Shown here in pieces: positions 9,451 through 20,037 of a stretch of 64,000 nt of DNA. The notes below the pieces were generated by a model that worked only from the letters and a program-made list of their open reading frames with translations, was not told where the DNA came from and did not search any database. Source of the DNA: Saccopteryx bilineata (taxonomy: Eukaryota; Chordata; Mammalia; Chiroptera; Emballonuridae); the NCBI RefSeq assembly GCF_036850765.1, contig NC_089495.1, positions 210,287,254 through 210,351,253 on the forward strand, in the 5' to 3' direction. The stretch's first letter is position 1. Each line of letters opens with the position of its first letter. Both the position numbers and the translations under genes were made by a program.

Positions 9451-12428
9451 GCTCGCCCAGCCGGCGGGCTCCCCTTCCCTCTGCAGGAGGCTCTGAGCTG
9501 ACCACCTGCCTGACCACACCAGGACCCCTGGGGAGGGGCTGCCACGGGGGCTGGGTGGAGGGCAGCCCCAGCGGGGAGGCCTCCACAGCTCCGGTCCCAC
9601 CTGAGTGGGGGCCTTCGTGGCAGACAGTCCCCACCGGAACTGGGGGGCGTTCCTATGCATTTAAAGTCTGGAGGGAAGGCTCAGGCCCCCGGGGGTCTGC
9701 GTGGGAGGCTCCGAAACCAGCCACGTGAAGTCTAGCAACACAGAGCGGCCGCGTCTTGGGTGGGAGAGGGGGGTAGCTGGCCGGTTCCCGGGGTCGTGGC
9801 TGGCGTTTTGAGAACACCTGGCTCAAACGCAAACTAAAATGACCCGTGACCCACTTGCTCCACCTGCCAAAGCGGGGTTGGCAGCTGCCAGTGGGAGGAA
9901 CCCAGAGGCCAAACAAAGCCCGTTTCCAGTCCTCCCCACGTTAGACAGAGAGATGCCGGACGAGGGGTCAAATGGATCCCAGCAACACACGTGCCCTGGG
10001 ATCATCGAAACTTCCGCGCTTCTCCCTGTTTTTATACAGAAAGTGGGAACCCCTCGAGCCCACCCCAGACTCGTCCTGAAGCCGCCGGGGAGGGTTCGCG
10101 GGCTTCTGTTCTCAGCCTCCAGCCTCCAGGTTCCGAGCCCAGGGGGTCAGGACATCACTGGGGCCCCGCGGAGATCCGGAAGCGGGCCGTGTCTGCTGGG
10201 TCACCTTCCTCAGGGTGGCTGTTGGTGATGACAGCAATCCTGGTAAGTGGGCACCAGGCACACTGACCTATGACTTTGCATGACCCAAGCAGGGGTCCCT
10301 CCCGGGGGCCGGGCTGTGTGCCCTCCAAGGGTGCAGGGGTGCCGGGGGGAAGGCTGTGCATCTCCAAGGCGAAGGCATCCTGAGCGTGAGGGGAAGCGAG
10401 CGTCCTCACCCAGGGAGCTCTGTTCCTCCCCAATCAGCAGAAAGAGGAAACCTGACCTTCTGGGGCTGGCTGGCTCCGCTCTGGGAGCTGAGTTTTGCCA
10501 CATTTATGGGTTCTCTGGGGGAGGGGGAGCCCGCTCTGCCCACGTGTGTCTAACGAGCCGCTGGGCAGCTCCATTTCCTGGAGACGCCAAGGCCTCCCCA
10601 GGCGGCGAGTCTGTGGGAAGGACAGATGTGACCACTGCCCATCCTGGAGGAGGGAACCCAGCCGGGCTGAGCCATGCACTGAGCTCGTGTCCAACCCCTG
10701 CGATTTCACCAGAGGGCAGAAGAGGAAGCGTTTTGATGAAAAGTGTCACGTGTGCTACAAGTCCTCGAGTTTGGTTCTGTCCTGCCATCTCTGCACACCT
10801 CTGGGGCCTGCTGGCCGCCAGCCTGTCCTCGGGGATGCCCAGTGAGCGTGGGCACTGCCCGCCTGCACCTGCTGCTGGGCTAACTCCTCCTGGCCGGTCC
10901 TTCCTCCAAGGGCTTCGCCTGGGGAATGATCGAGAGGCTGATTGATCGGGGGAGCACCGAACACCAATTAGTGGATCCATCAGGAATGTCCACACTTGTG
11001 GGCAGTCTGGAGCGCGGGTGGGGAGGGAGGTCCTTCCTGGGCATCGCTGACAGTTGGGTGCAGAGCACAGGTGCCGCTCCATCCACATGGACGGTCCCTC
11101 ACAGACCATTCACACCCTCTCCCCTTACAACCCTGAACGAGATGTGCCTAGGAGCTGGCACGGCCGTGTGGCTGGCGCTGGTCACCGCGTGGGCTCTGCC
11201 TCTCCTGCTTGGGCTGCAAGAGAGAGGCTGCAATGCTGCTGGGCCCTGGGGTGCCGGCCGGGCTCGCCTCAACCCCACAAGCCACAGACTGGCTGGGATG
11301 GTCCAAGGGGCTGGTCGAGGAAACAGGCAGAACCCGCCTGCACCCCAAACCCCCAGGACAGGCTCCCCCTGCAAGGAGAGAGGCAGCAGTCCACTGACAC
11401 TTGTGGTCCATCTGGCTGGCCTCGTGCCACCCGGAGGGGGAGGGAGGCCCAAACCTGGACGTGCTCATGAATTTGGTGTGAGGACACTGGAACTGTGAAC
11501 ATGAGGACACACATGGGTGGGTTCTCTGCAGGTCCTCAGTGGGGGGGATGTCAGTGATCCGATGAAGGACACGGCCCCTACCACAGGGTGTCAGGACCTA
11601 GAAACAGGGGACTGCATGGGGCAGAGGGGCACCCTGCCGGCCGGGCGCCTGCTGTCCCAGGCCTGTGCCGCTTCCCGCAGCCCCTCCCCGCTCTGGCCTC
11701 CGGTGGGCAGTGAGGACATGGCCCCCACCTGCCCGCCCTCCCACCGGGGTGGCTCTCCTCCCTCTGCCCCTCACTGCCCTACGGCAGACCCTGCGTCGGC
11801 AGAGAGCGTGTCCACGTGCTCTCTCCTGCGTCCAGAGCCGTGAGGCCGCTCGCTCGCTCATGAAACTCAGAGCAGGAAGGAGGGGTGGGCACAGGTTCGG
11901 GGGCCCCGGGAGCCACGCCGTGAAAGGCACATCCGGCCGCACACCTTGTCATTTAGTCTTGATGAAAAGGGCAGGGGGGTGAGGTCGGCATTGCTGTGAA
12001 TTAGACTCACTGCCTCGCTCGTGTCAGGACACACGGGCTGCAAAGCTCCGGTGGACTGGCCACTTAGCGGCTGGGGAAAAAACCGGCAAGGTGGCTGCTT
12101 GGTGGAGGTGGGGTGGGGGGAGGGGTGGCTGAAACAGGCTGGTCAGGAAACCGCGCTCAAGGGCGTGGACTTTGGTCAAGGATTTCCCGTTAAACACGCG
12201 TTCATGCGCAGAGCGAGCTGGCGGGCAGTGCTGGTCGAGGGGTGGGCGGCCTCTCCAGGACCTCCTACTAACCCTGGCCCCAGGGAGAGGACTTGGGTGA
12301 CGCGATTCCCTGAGCAAGGCCCCTCCCCGCTCACACGCCACGCTCAGAACCACACAGCCCCTCAGGTCCCCGGCTGGGTCAGAAAGGTGGCAGACGCTCG
12401 TGAGTCTGCAGGGGGTGCTTCCTCGTGA
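9451..12428. other. Intergenic DNA, mixed composition
   Basis: No gene was recognised. The segment around 10925-10990 (GATTGATCG, CCAATTAGTGG) is less GC-rich and might be a weak conserved element. A CTCF-type motif at 10704-10722 is listed separately. Confidence 0.45.
10704..10722 (+). promoter_or_regulatory. CTCF-type motif
   Basis: The core CACCAGAGGGCA within TTTCACCAGAGGGCAGAAG matches CCASYAGRKGGCR. Flanking positions match less well. Confidence 0.4.
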
Positions 12429-12664
12429 ACTTCTGCGGGCTGGCAGGCGGGGACCCTGTCGGATCTGGGCAAGGTCCCTGGGGCGTCTGTCCTTCCGGGC
12501 TGTCTGCGGGCTGGCGGCCGGGGATCCTGACGGATCTGGGCAAGGTCCCTGGGGTGTCTGTCCTTCCGGGCTGTGTGCGGCTTCTCTGTCGGGGACCCTG
12601 ACGGATCTGGGCAAGGTCCCTGGGGTGTCTGTCCTTCCGGGCTGTGTGCGGCTTCTCTGTCGGA
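12429..12664. repeat. Minisatellite, unit 71 bp, about 3 copies
   Basis: GGATCTGGGCAAGGTCCCTG recurs at 12461, 12532 and 12603, exactly 71 bp apart. The second and third units are almost identical, and the first is more diverged. Confidence 0.9.
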
Positions 12665-13481
12665 GTATCCTGGAGCTGCCGTGCCCGGTGAGCCGTGCCC
12701 AGAGCAGACGGAGACGGGGTGGCGGCTCTGGGGACGGAGGGCAGGAAGTCAGCTCAGCCACTCAGAGTTAAAGCAACACAGAGGCTGGGGAGCCAGGGAC
12801 CCGTTGGGAAGAAGGAGCCGGTGGGTTCAGAGTCCGTTCCTGACCCCGCTGGGCCGCCTCGCTGTCCCCTGTGCTAGACCAGGGGCGAAGGGCAGGCTGA
12901 GAGCCAGGTACCTGGAGGAGACCCTGTCCCCAGCGCACACGCGGGCTCAAGCGATGGGACGGCAGGACGGGCCACATCTGCTGTGTGGCTCCACGTTGTG
13001 CAAGCCCTCTGGGGACTGTCCTCACAGCGCTCAGCCTCCGGGGCTGCGGGAGTGACATTGCGCTCCCAGCTCCCGAGCCGGGACACTCGTCCTTGCACCA
13101 TGGCCGTAAGAAGGGGGTGCAGTGCCGGGGGCGCCCCGAAATGCAGGGTGTCGGCGGCGTGCATGTGGGTTCTGCGGTGTTCGCTCTCACTGAAGCGTGG
13201 CTCATGGCGTCTCAGGTCCCAGAGGGACAGGCACCTTGCTTCCCGTTTGCTAAACCCGGCCGCCCGAGTGTGACGTCAAGTGCCCAGCCCCCGTGGTCAG
13301 CCGCGGTCCCTGGCGAGGAGAGGGGCCCCCGGGCTTAGAACTCCATTCGCAGGTGGGGGCACCATATGCACCTCCACGCCCCCCGCCCCTCCTGCCTCCT
13401 CTGGAAGCCTGTCTGTGGCACGTGCCAGTGGGCACGGGGGCCGAGTCTAATTTCGATGCACTTTGTCAAAAATAGATGGGC

Positions 13482-13482
<1 letters not shown>
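12665..13482. other. GC-rich intergenic DNA
   Basis: No gene or interspersed repeat was recognised. A full palindromic CRE, TGACGTCA, lies at 13271-13278. Confidence 0.5.
13271..13278. promoter_or_regulatory. Full CRE palindrome
   Basis: TGACGTCA is the complete CREB/ATF site. No gene start is evident nearby, but HAR1 lies 1.3 kb downstream. Confidence 0.35.

Positions 13483-13483
<1 letters not shown>

Positions 13484-13509
<26 letters not shown>
13484..13509. repeat. (TC)n microsatellite
   Basis: About 13 CT dinucleotides in an uninterrupted run. Confidence 0.95.
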
Positions 13510-13512
<3 letters not shown>

Positions 13513-13547
13513 AGGAACAGGCCGCAGGAAGGGGCTTTACACGGCTC

Positions 13548-13655
13548 GTCTTTGGAATATTAATAGCATGGAAAATGTTATTAGAATAATTTTTCATCAT
13601 GAATAATAAATTAATAGAATAATTTGGTGATGCCACGTGACATTCCGGCTGAGGG
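13548..13655. promoter_or_regulatory. Candidate conserved element, AT-rich island 3
   Basis: The block is dense in AATAAT/ATTAAT words (for example GAATAATAAATTAATAGAAT) and lies about 1 kb upstream of HAR1. A regulatory role is inferred from composition and position only. Confidence 0.4.
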
Positions 13656-13718
13656 TGGGCTTGGTTGTCGCGGCACAGGGAAGAGAAGGTAGGTGTGGGC
13701 AGAGAGCAGGGCTGCCCA

Positions 13719-13806
13719 GGCCAGAGGGCAGAGGGCAGAAGGCAGAGGTCAGAGGGCAGAGGGCAGAGTGTGGAGGGCGGAGGACAGAGAGCAAAGGGCA
13801 GAAGGT
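13719..13806. repeat. Purine-rich GAGGGCA-type short tandem repeat
   Basis: Degenerate 7-bp units (GAGGGCA, GAAGGCA, GAGGTCA) run for about 85 bp with strong strand asymmetry. Confidence 0.8.
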
Positions 13807-13809
13807 AGC

Positions 13810-14559
13810 ACTGGCGTTCAGAAGCAAGCTCTCTGCCGGGACAGGGACCCCTGGACCCATTGTGGGGGGGAGGACAGGGTTTAGGACCAAATCCTGGGGA
13901 GTGTTTGAGCTGAACGGGCGAGGATGGGTGAGGGCTGGGCTCCAGGTTCAACCCAGCCTGGCCAGCTCCTTAGCCCCACAGAACGCTGGTATCTGAGGAC
14001 AGAAGCTGGACCCTGAGCGCCAGGTGTGGCTGGCTCGAGGGCCTGCCGGAGTGTCCCAGGGACAGCTCGGCCCTGTTGGTGGGGGAGGCTGCATCTCGGT
14101 GCACAGGGCAGATTGCCGGGAGACCAGGGTCCCGCACCCGATGAATGAGCAACAAGCAGGTGCGGTTCTCACAGTGAGGGTGGGCGGAAGGCCACCACGG
14201 TCCACCACTCCCTGTCCCCACCAGCACCGTTCCCCTACTGGGCCAGCCGAGGCGTCTCCGGCCGGCTGACAGACCGTCTCCTTTGCGCACATGCACCCGC
14301 CCTGGTGCAAGGGAGTGAGTGCAGACACACCTGTGTGTCCACACACGTATCCACACACGTGTCCGGGCAGCAGCTGCCGGGCTCAGGCCTCGGCCACCAG
14401 CGCCCGTAACACCGTCTGGGTTTAGGACCCACAAGGCACCTTTGCGCCGGCCCAGCCTTCCACGCACATCAGGGCACGCCGCCTCGCCCCACGGAGACGC
14501 AGGCGCCCGGGCCCCGCGTGGCTCTATCCCCCCCCCCCCCGTCCGCGACAGTGTCTGAC
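13810..14559. other. GC-rich DNA upstream of HAR1
   Basis: No separate element was recognised apart from a C run at 14528-14540. If the human HAR1A/HAR1B organisation is kept, the start regions of the divergent lncRNAs would lie here or in HAR1 itself. No TATA box or clear splice pair was found. Confidence 0.4.
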
Positions 14560-14591
14560 TCTGCAACTGACAGTGAATGCTCCAAAGAACA

Positions 14592-14709
14592 CGAAATGGA
14601 GGAGAAATTACAGCAATTTATCAACCGAAATTATAGGTGTAGACATGTGTCAGCCGTGGAAACAGTTTCTATCAAAATTAAAGTATTTAGAGGTTTTTCC
14701 TCAATTTTA
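14592..14709 (+). ncRNA. HAR1A: HAR1 element (core of HAR1A/HAR1B lncRNAs)
   Basis: This 118-bp segment is the orthologue of human accelerated region 1. Long blocks match the remembered chimpanzee/ancestral form, including GGAGGAGAAATTACAGCAAT at 14598-14617 and CTATCAAAATTAAAGTATTT at 14669-14688. In human the element lies in the overlapping, divergently transcribed lncRNAs HAR1A (forward) and HAR1B (reverse). HAR1A is expressed in Cajal-Retzius cells of the developing cortex, and the RNA folds into a stable structure. Synteny with MIR124-3, YTHDF1 and BIRC7 downstream confirms identity. Against the remembered ancestral sequence I count about eight or nine substitutions plus a small indel, far more than the two reported between chimpanzee and chicken. 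The terminal helix can still form between 14593-14597 and 14704-14708 with one G-U pair. Exon limits of the lncRNAs cannot be read from the sequence. Confidence 0.95.
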
Positions 14710-15844
14710 AATTATGCAAATGCCTCCTCTCCGTGATGCAGCGGCACCGCGGTTTTAATTGCAGGATTACCCGGAGGCCCGCACGGTGCAGCTGTGGTCC
14801 CGGCCCCTGCTCCCCGGTGGCCCCTTTCTGCCCAGCTCACGGCGTCCCTGCAGCCCCGTCCTGAGGGGACCCCGCACCCCCCTCACAGTTTCTGTGCCTG
14901 TTTCCCTGAGTTCCTCTGCATTGTATTTTATTCAAATAAGGGCCATTTGTCTTTCTCAATTTTTTTCTTTTCTTTTTGTCTTGTTACATAGGCCTGGGTC
15001 TCCGGTGCAAACCCAGCAGAGGCGTGATGACAGGGGCGTCTGAAGCATGACCGTGCCTCTACCGCTCCTTCTGACTCACGAGGTTTGCCGCACGGTGTTG
15101 CCAGCCGGCTGAGCGTGCCGGTGCCGTGGCTGCGTGCAGAGAGGGTCACATGGCCGCTTTCCTTCCTGGCGTCCACATGGCTTACCATCTGGGATCCACA
15201 CGGGGCCGCATTCCCGGGAACTGCGTGCCGCCTCACGCCCGCCCGGCAGCTTCGGGTTGGCTCACGTTTTCTGGTTCCTTGCCCCGTTTTGAAATGAAGA
15301 TTATCCAAGCCTCACAGCATTAGTTGGGGGTCATTTTCCTACCTCTCTGTGAAATGCTTTTTAAAGAGAGGGCTTTTCTCTTCTCAGAGCGTTTGGTGAC
15401 ACTTGCCTGTGACGCGTGGGCTGAGTGTCCCGTCTCGCCGACGCAGCTGCGGACGGGGCCCGGGTGAAGCTCGCTGCCTTGGACCCGGGGCATGCCACGG
15501 CAGACGGAGGGGGCAGCCTCAGACAAGTTTGTGCTAGGACAGTCTGGCCACCTCAGCGGCTGCTCAGAGGTCCTCCAGAGCGCAGGCCAGGTGTGGGGCA
15601 GTGGTGTTCACCCAGCTGGTGTGTCCTGGACTTCACAGCTTTGCCATAGACTCCTGGCATGACCGGGAACCTCTCTTGGGCAGAGCATGTCAGCTGTGGT
15701 GGACCCTCTGCTGAACAGAGCAACGGGAGCCCAAGACATCCCCACAGCTGCTGGTCTGTGCCGACCTCAGACTGGCCGGAATTGTACCAGTTTCCATCAG
15801 ACTGGGGAATGTGTGTGTGTGTGTGTTTTGGGGGGGGTCTTGAA
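14710..15844. other. Region downstream of HAR1
   Basis: AT-rich sequence continues to about 14765 (TTATGCAAATG, GTTTTAATTGCAG), so the conserved block may be wider than the 118-bp core. From about 14920 to 14990 a T-rich tract follows. Later HAR1A exons would be expected here by analogy with human, but I could not define splice sites. A (GT)n run lies at 15811-15826. Confidence 0.4.
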
Positions 15845-16170
15845 AACTCTTAGAATAATTGCCCCAAATCCTTGCTTTCCTTTGCATATAAATGAGCTGT
15901 GGCCAATCGTAGCCTGGCCACCCCTCCCCCGAACACTTACTCTGTCTCATTGGACTGCGATGCCCTTGACCACGGCAGGCCATGCCCTCTGTCTCTCAGA
16001 CACTTTAATTACCTGTGACTCTATAAAACGACTCTGAAAAACATAGCCTTTAAAAAAAATAATTGCCAGAGATGTAGATTTAGGAATTTTAATGAAATTA
16101 ATGAGCTAGCAATTTCAAGGTGAATTTCCACATCGCTTTCCAATGCAATTTTTCCTTTCTCTCTTTTTTT
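15845..16170. promoter_or_regulatory. Candidate conserved elements downstream of HAR1
   Basis: Two AT-rich blocks lie at about 15848-15910 (TTGCATATAAATGAGCTG) and 16040-16165 (AATGAAATTAATGAGCTAGC). They contain TAAT-core and POU-like words. Their appearance fits conserved non-coding enhancers; conservation is inferred. Confidence 0.45.
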
Positions 16171-16986
16171 CTCTTTTCCTTTTTTAGCAGATGACGCGAG
16201 GTGGATGCTATGCTCACCTTTGAGATGTTTTGTTTGGAGTGGCCGGGGCTTTCAAAGGGGACACTTTGGAAGGAGTCCTGTCACCACCTGTAGGGTTGAT
16301 ACCTGAGACCCGCTTCTCACTTTGGGCCCCCTAGACATATGTGCACACACAGACGTGAGCACACGCAGCCACACACGCACACGTAGTCACATGTGCGTGC
16401 ACACAGTCACGTGCACAGACACACGCGTTTACGTGGGGGGCAATCTTAGAAAATCTGGTCGGGTGTGGGGAAGTGGGGGGTCCCCACCAACTCATCTGTC
16501 ACCTTCAGTTCAAGGTCACCTGCTTGGAATGACCCCTGCATTCGGGCCAGGCCAGTGCTTCTGTCTGTGCCCTCACCATGTGGGTGTGATCGCATCCATT
16601 CGTGTAATGATAGATCTGTCTGTCCCACTAGATCATGAGCTCCGTGAGGGTGGGGCCCACCCTGGGGCCTGTCCACTCCCCCACCTGTGTAACCCAGAGC
16701 CAGGCACAGAGCTCAACAGCACCCCAACTTTCACTCTGTTGGCCATTCACCTCTGATTTCATTAAAGGCAGCGAAATGTCAGTGCACCCACATTCCAATG
16801 AGGAAAAATAATTGGCAAAATTCTTTGGGGTTCATTGCGGCGGGACCCACCGCTCCCTGTGAGCACACCTGTGAGGTGCAGACCGCTGCACAGGTGTAAT
16901 AATAGCAGGGCTAGGTCCCAGAGAGACCACCGTGAGGGATGGCCGAGGGTCTGGCCGGCCGGGGGCCGGGATTCCGAGAGGCACCG
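16171..16986. other. Intergenic DNA, nothing further recognised
   Basis: A degenerate CA/CG-rich stretch at 16335-16430 resembles an old microsatellite. The rest is unique-looking. Confidence 0.4.
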
Positions 16987-17007
16987 TTCAGCACTTCGGA
17001 CAGCGCC
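16987..17007 (+). promoter_or_regulatory. REST/NRSF RE1 site
   Basis: A 21-bp canonical RE1 has left half TTCAGCACT, the two-base spacer TC and right half GGACAGCGCC. It differs from the consensus essentially at one position (T for C at the end of the left half). It lies 2.3 kb downstream of HAR1. HAR1 is reported to be repressed by REST in human cells, so this is a plausible functional silencer for the locus. Confidence 0.75.
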
Positions 17008-17234
17008 CACCGTGGTTCCCTGGGTCCTCAACAGCCAGGCAGGCGGGGTTTGCTGATTCTGGGGGGGGGGGGTGTCTCAGGATTAGAGGTGGAGGTTTGC
17101 ATGGAGTTATCGTAAATGTAGCTTTTCCAGGGCCAGCACGTCTGCCCCATCCCCCGAAAACATCCACGTCTGAACGGAATCAGGTTCCAGCTCCTGCTCA
17201 CCACCGGCCACTTGGCTGTGTGATTGGGCACCAG

Positions 17235-17526
17235 CCTCTCTGGGGAGTTTCCCCCCTGAGGACGGCCCTCGGGTGCTACCTGCTCCGGGTCACGGGTTCA
17301 CCTCCAGCCTCTCTGGGGAGTTTCCCCCCTGAGGACGGCCCTCGGGTGCTACCTGCTCCGGGTCACGGGTTCACCTCCAGCCTCTCTGGGGAGTTTCCCC
17401 CCTGAGGACGGCCCTCGGGTGCTACCTGCTCCGGGTCACGGGTTCACCTCCAGCCTCTCTGGGGAGTTTCCCCCCTGAGGACGGCCCTCGGGTGCTACCT
17501 GCTCCGGGTCATGGGTTCACCTCCTG
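17235..17526. repeat. Minisatellite, unit 73 bp, 4 copies
   Basis: Units beginning CCTCTCTGGGGAGTTTCCCC start at 17235, 17308, 17381 and 17454. The first three look identical base for base and the fourth diverges only near its end, which indicates very recent expansion. Confidence 0.95.
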
Positions 17527-18764
17527 GCACCTTCTCCATCTCCCTGGTCAGACACCTGCTTTTGCCTGTGTTACCGGCCAGGTTGTCACACTCACCCTTG
17601 TACCTCCAAGTTGGCACCGGGCCGGGGCCTCGTCGGAACTAGTGAGTAATTGTTGACGGAATGAAAGGAGGTCACTTCCCTCCTGTAATCTAGCTTGCGT
17701 GGACACCAGCAGAATTCAAGTTCAACGCGAAGAGAGAAAAACGAGCAAACCTAAAAGCTGTTTGGATTTCCACGAAGTCGGGCACTCTTCCAGCTACAGG
17801 TGTCCTTAGAGGGAGACGGTGGTTGTGTGCGTGTCCTCCTTCCCACGGGCAGTGGCCCGCCAGCCAGGTGAGCAGGCTTGCCCGTGGCTGCCAACGTACA
17901 CGCATTTCAGGAAGGTGCTGGGATTGGAGCTCGCTGCCCCACAGGGGCAAAGCGGAGGGCAGGTGGGACTCCCTTTCTGTCTCTCCCTCCACCCATCTCT
18001 CTTTCTCCCTTCATCTCTCCCTCTGTCTCTCCTTCTGTCTTTCTCTACCTCTCTGTTTCTCTCAGGCCCAGGGCAGCAGCCTCGGCTGCCCCCCACCTGC
18101 CTGGCAGCCCCGTGGGCATCTTCCTCCTCGCCTTGGGCAGCGAGGAGCTGAGCCTCTGCTCGGGGCCACCCCAGCTGCATTCTGCATTCAGCTGAGAGTC
18201 CTCACCACCACGCTCAGAACAAAGAGAACAAAAGGAACTGAAGATTGCGATTCCTGTTTTCTTATTAACCTCTTCCCCCTTCTCTCTGCTGGGGGGAGGG
18301 GGGAGCAAAGTCCCACCCCCTGTCTTCCTGTTTGTGAGGTCCAGTGCCCGACGACCTGAGCAGGGCCGGAGGCAGTGGGCAGGACAGGGCGGGGGCAGCA
18401 GCTTGCTGTGTGTGGACCCCGTACTCTCGGAGGGGCCCGGCCCTGGTCCCAGTTAGAGGAGGAGACTGAGGGAGGACGGAGAGTCGGACCTGAAGGGTTT
18501 AGGGCAGATTCAGTAAGAGGGGCTCTTGGCCAGACACAGAGAGGCCAGGGCTGCCCCCAGGGGCCTCCTGGGCACAGCGGCATCTCCATCACCCCCACCG
18601 CCTCCGCAGACACTGTGGAGACACCGAGGAAGCCCCTCCCCGAAGCCAAGGGGCCAGGAAAGGCACCCTCTTCCACCGGCCTCTCCCGTCCAGCCTCCAC
18701 CATCTTCCAGCTCGAACGCCTTCTCCGTAAATCTCTGACCCGCGCCCCTGAAGCCGCTCGCTCT
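17527..18764. other. Intergenic DNA
   Basis: A pyrimidine-rich CTCTCC/TCTTTC tract occupies about 17970-18065. No gene was recognised. Confidence 0.45.
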
Positions 18765-18850
18765 TACTTCTGCAATTGCCGAGAATTAATTTGTTAATTG
18801 TATGCAACTAATCTGCATCCTTCGTTTTGTATCAATTAACAGAGTAATTA
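18765..18850. promoter_or_regulatory. Candidate conserved element, AT-rich island
   Basis: GAATTAATTTGTTAATTG and ATCAATTAACAGAGTAATTA give four TTAAT-type homeodomain cores in 80 bp. A SINE inserted at its right edge. Regulatory role inferred. Confidence 0.4.
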
Positions 18851-18863
18851 AAAAAAAAAAGAA

Positions 18864-19220
18864 GCCCTGGCCGGTTGGCTCAGCGGTAGAGCGTCGGCCT
18901 AGCGTGCGGAGGACCCAGGTTCGATTCCCGGTCAGGGCACACAGGAGAAGCGCCCACCTGCTTCTCCACCCCTCCGCCGCGCTTTCCTGTCTCTCTCTTC
19001 CCCTCCCGCAGCCAAGGCTCCATTGGAGCAAAGATGGCCCGGGCGCTGGGGATGGCTCTGTGGCCTCTTCCTCAGGCGCTAGACTAGGCTCTGGTCGCAA
19101 CATGGCGACACCCAGGATGGGCAGAGCATCGCCCCTGGTGGGCGTGCCGGGTGGATCCTGGTCGGGCGCATGCGGGAGTCTGTCTGACTGTCTCTCCCTA
19201 TTTCCAGCTTCAGAAAAGTG

Positions 19221-19252
<32 letters not shown>

Positions 19253-19259
19253 GAAAAAA
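18864..19259 (+). mobile_element. tRNA-derived bat SINE (VES/Rhin-like), plus strand
   Basis: The head GCCCTGGCCGGTTGGCTCAG and B box GGTTCGATTCC derive from a tRNA gene. The body is the same as the SINE at 3343-3716, and the tail is A-rich with GAAAA repeats. The CTCF-like core here (19127-19145, opposite strand) has lost one G relative to the first copy. The target duplication is obscured by A runs on both sides. Confidence 0.9.
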
Positions 19260-19480
19260 CAATCTTCTTGGTGGCTCCTCCCCGCAGACTTGGCCCAGGA
19301 GCTAATGAGACAAGGCCAGCTCCCCGCCCCCCAGCCTCCCTGGGGCTCGGATCTCGGGAGCCTCCTGCAAACAGTTGCTGCTGCAGCAAGGATGTGAGGG
19401 GCTCGAATCTCGGGGTCCCCCCAGAGCCCCGTTGGTGCAGCCCTGCGACAGGCTCAGGGCAGACTCCGACGGGTTGGCAG

Positions 19481-19559
19481 TGCTGGAGGGGTCCCCCCAG
19501 ACCGGGCAGGACTCTGCAGTGCTGGAGGGGTTCCCCCAGACCGGGCAGGACTCTGCAGC
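19481..19559. repeat. 39-bp tandem duplication, 2 copies
   Basis: A unit starting GTGCTGGAGGGGT and ending GGCAGGACTCTGCA is present twice, with one C/T difference. Confidence 0.85.
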
Positions 19560-20037
19560 CCAGTGCCTGGCGGACACGGATGCAGAGAAGGGACCAAACC
19601 CTGAGGCCACCAGGGCTGCTGGCACCTGGCCAGGGGCTGAAGGGCAGCCACATGCAAGGGCATCGGCTCTGCCCCCTCCGTGCCGCCCCAGCTGCCCAGG
19701 AGGGTGGGGAACAGGTGGGATGGAGGGCTGGCAGCCGGCAACTCAGGCCTGCCTGGCTGTGTGGCGACTCAGGGCCCTTGGGAAGCCGTCACCTGCCTTC
19801 CTGACCGTTCCCTTCCACTAAATGGGTCTCGTTCAATGCAGGCAGGCGTCCTCCGCGTGAACAAAGCCAGATGCAGGCAAGATGCGTTTTCATCCCAAGT
19901 GACACGAAACGGGAAATTGGAAGCAAATACGAATCTGGCCGAGGGTTATAGTCCAGCATCTCCCTCCAAAGTCAGGCTGTGCAGCAGACTTAGAATAATC
20001 GACAGACACACGCCGCTGGGGGGCTCCCGTCAGCCGG
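19560..20037. other. Intergenic DNA
   Basis: No feature was recognised between the short duplication and the 70-bp array. Confidence 0.4.

Noticed and set aside
13719..13806. Telomere-like or G-quadruplex-forming repeat
   Set aside because: The GAGGGCA units lack TTAGGG and have only short G runs; it is a purine-rich short tandem repeat.
18864..18940. tRNA gene-like head with A and B boxes
   Set aside because: It is the 5' part of a SINE with family body and A-rich tail, not a functional tRNA gene; the same applies to the SINE heads at 3.7, 22.0, 22.2, 25.4 and 26 kb.
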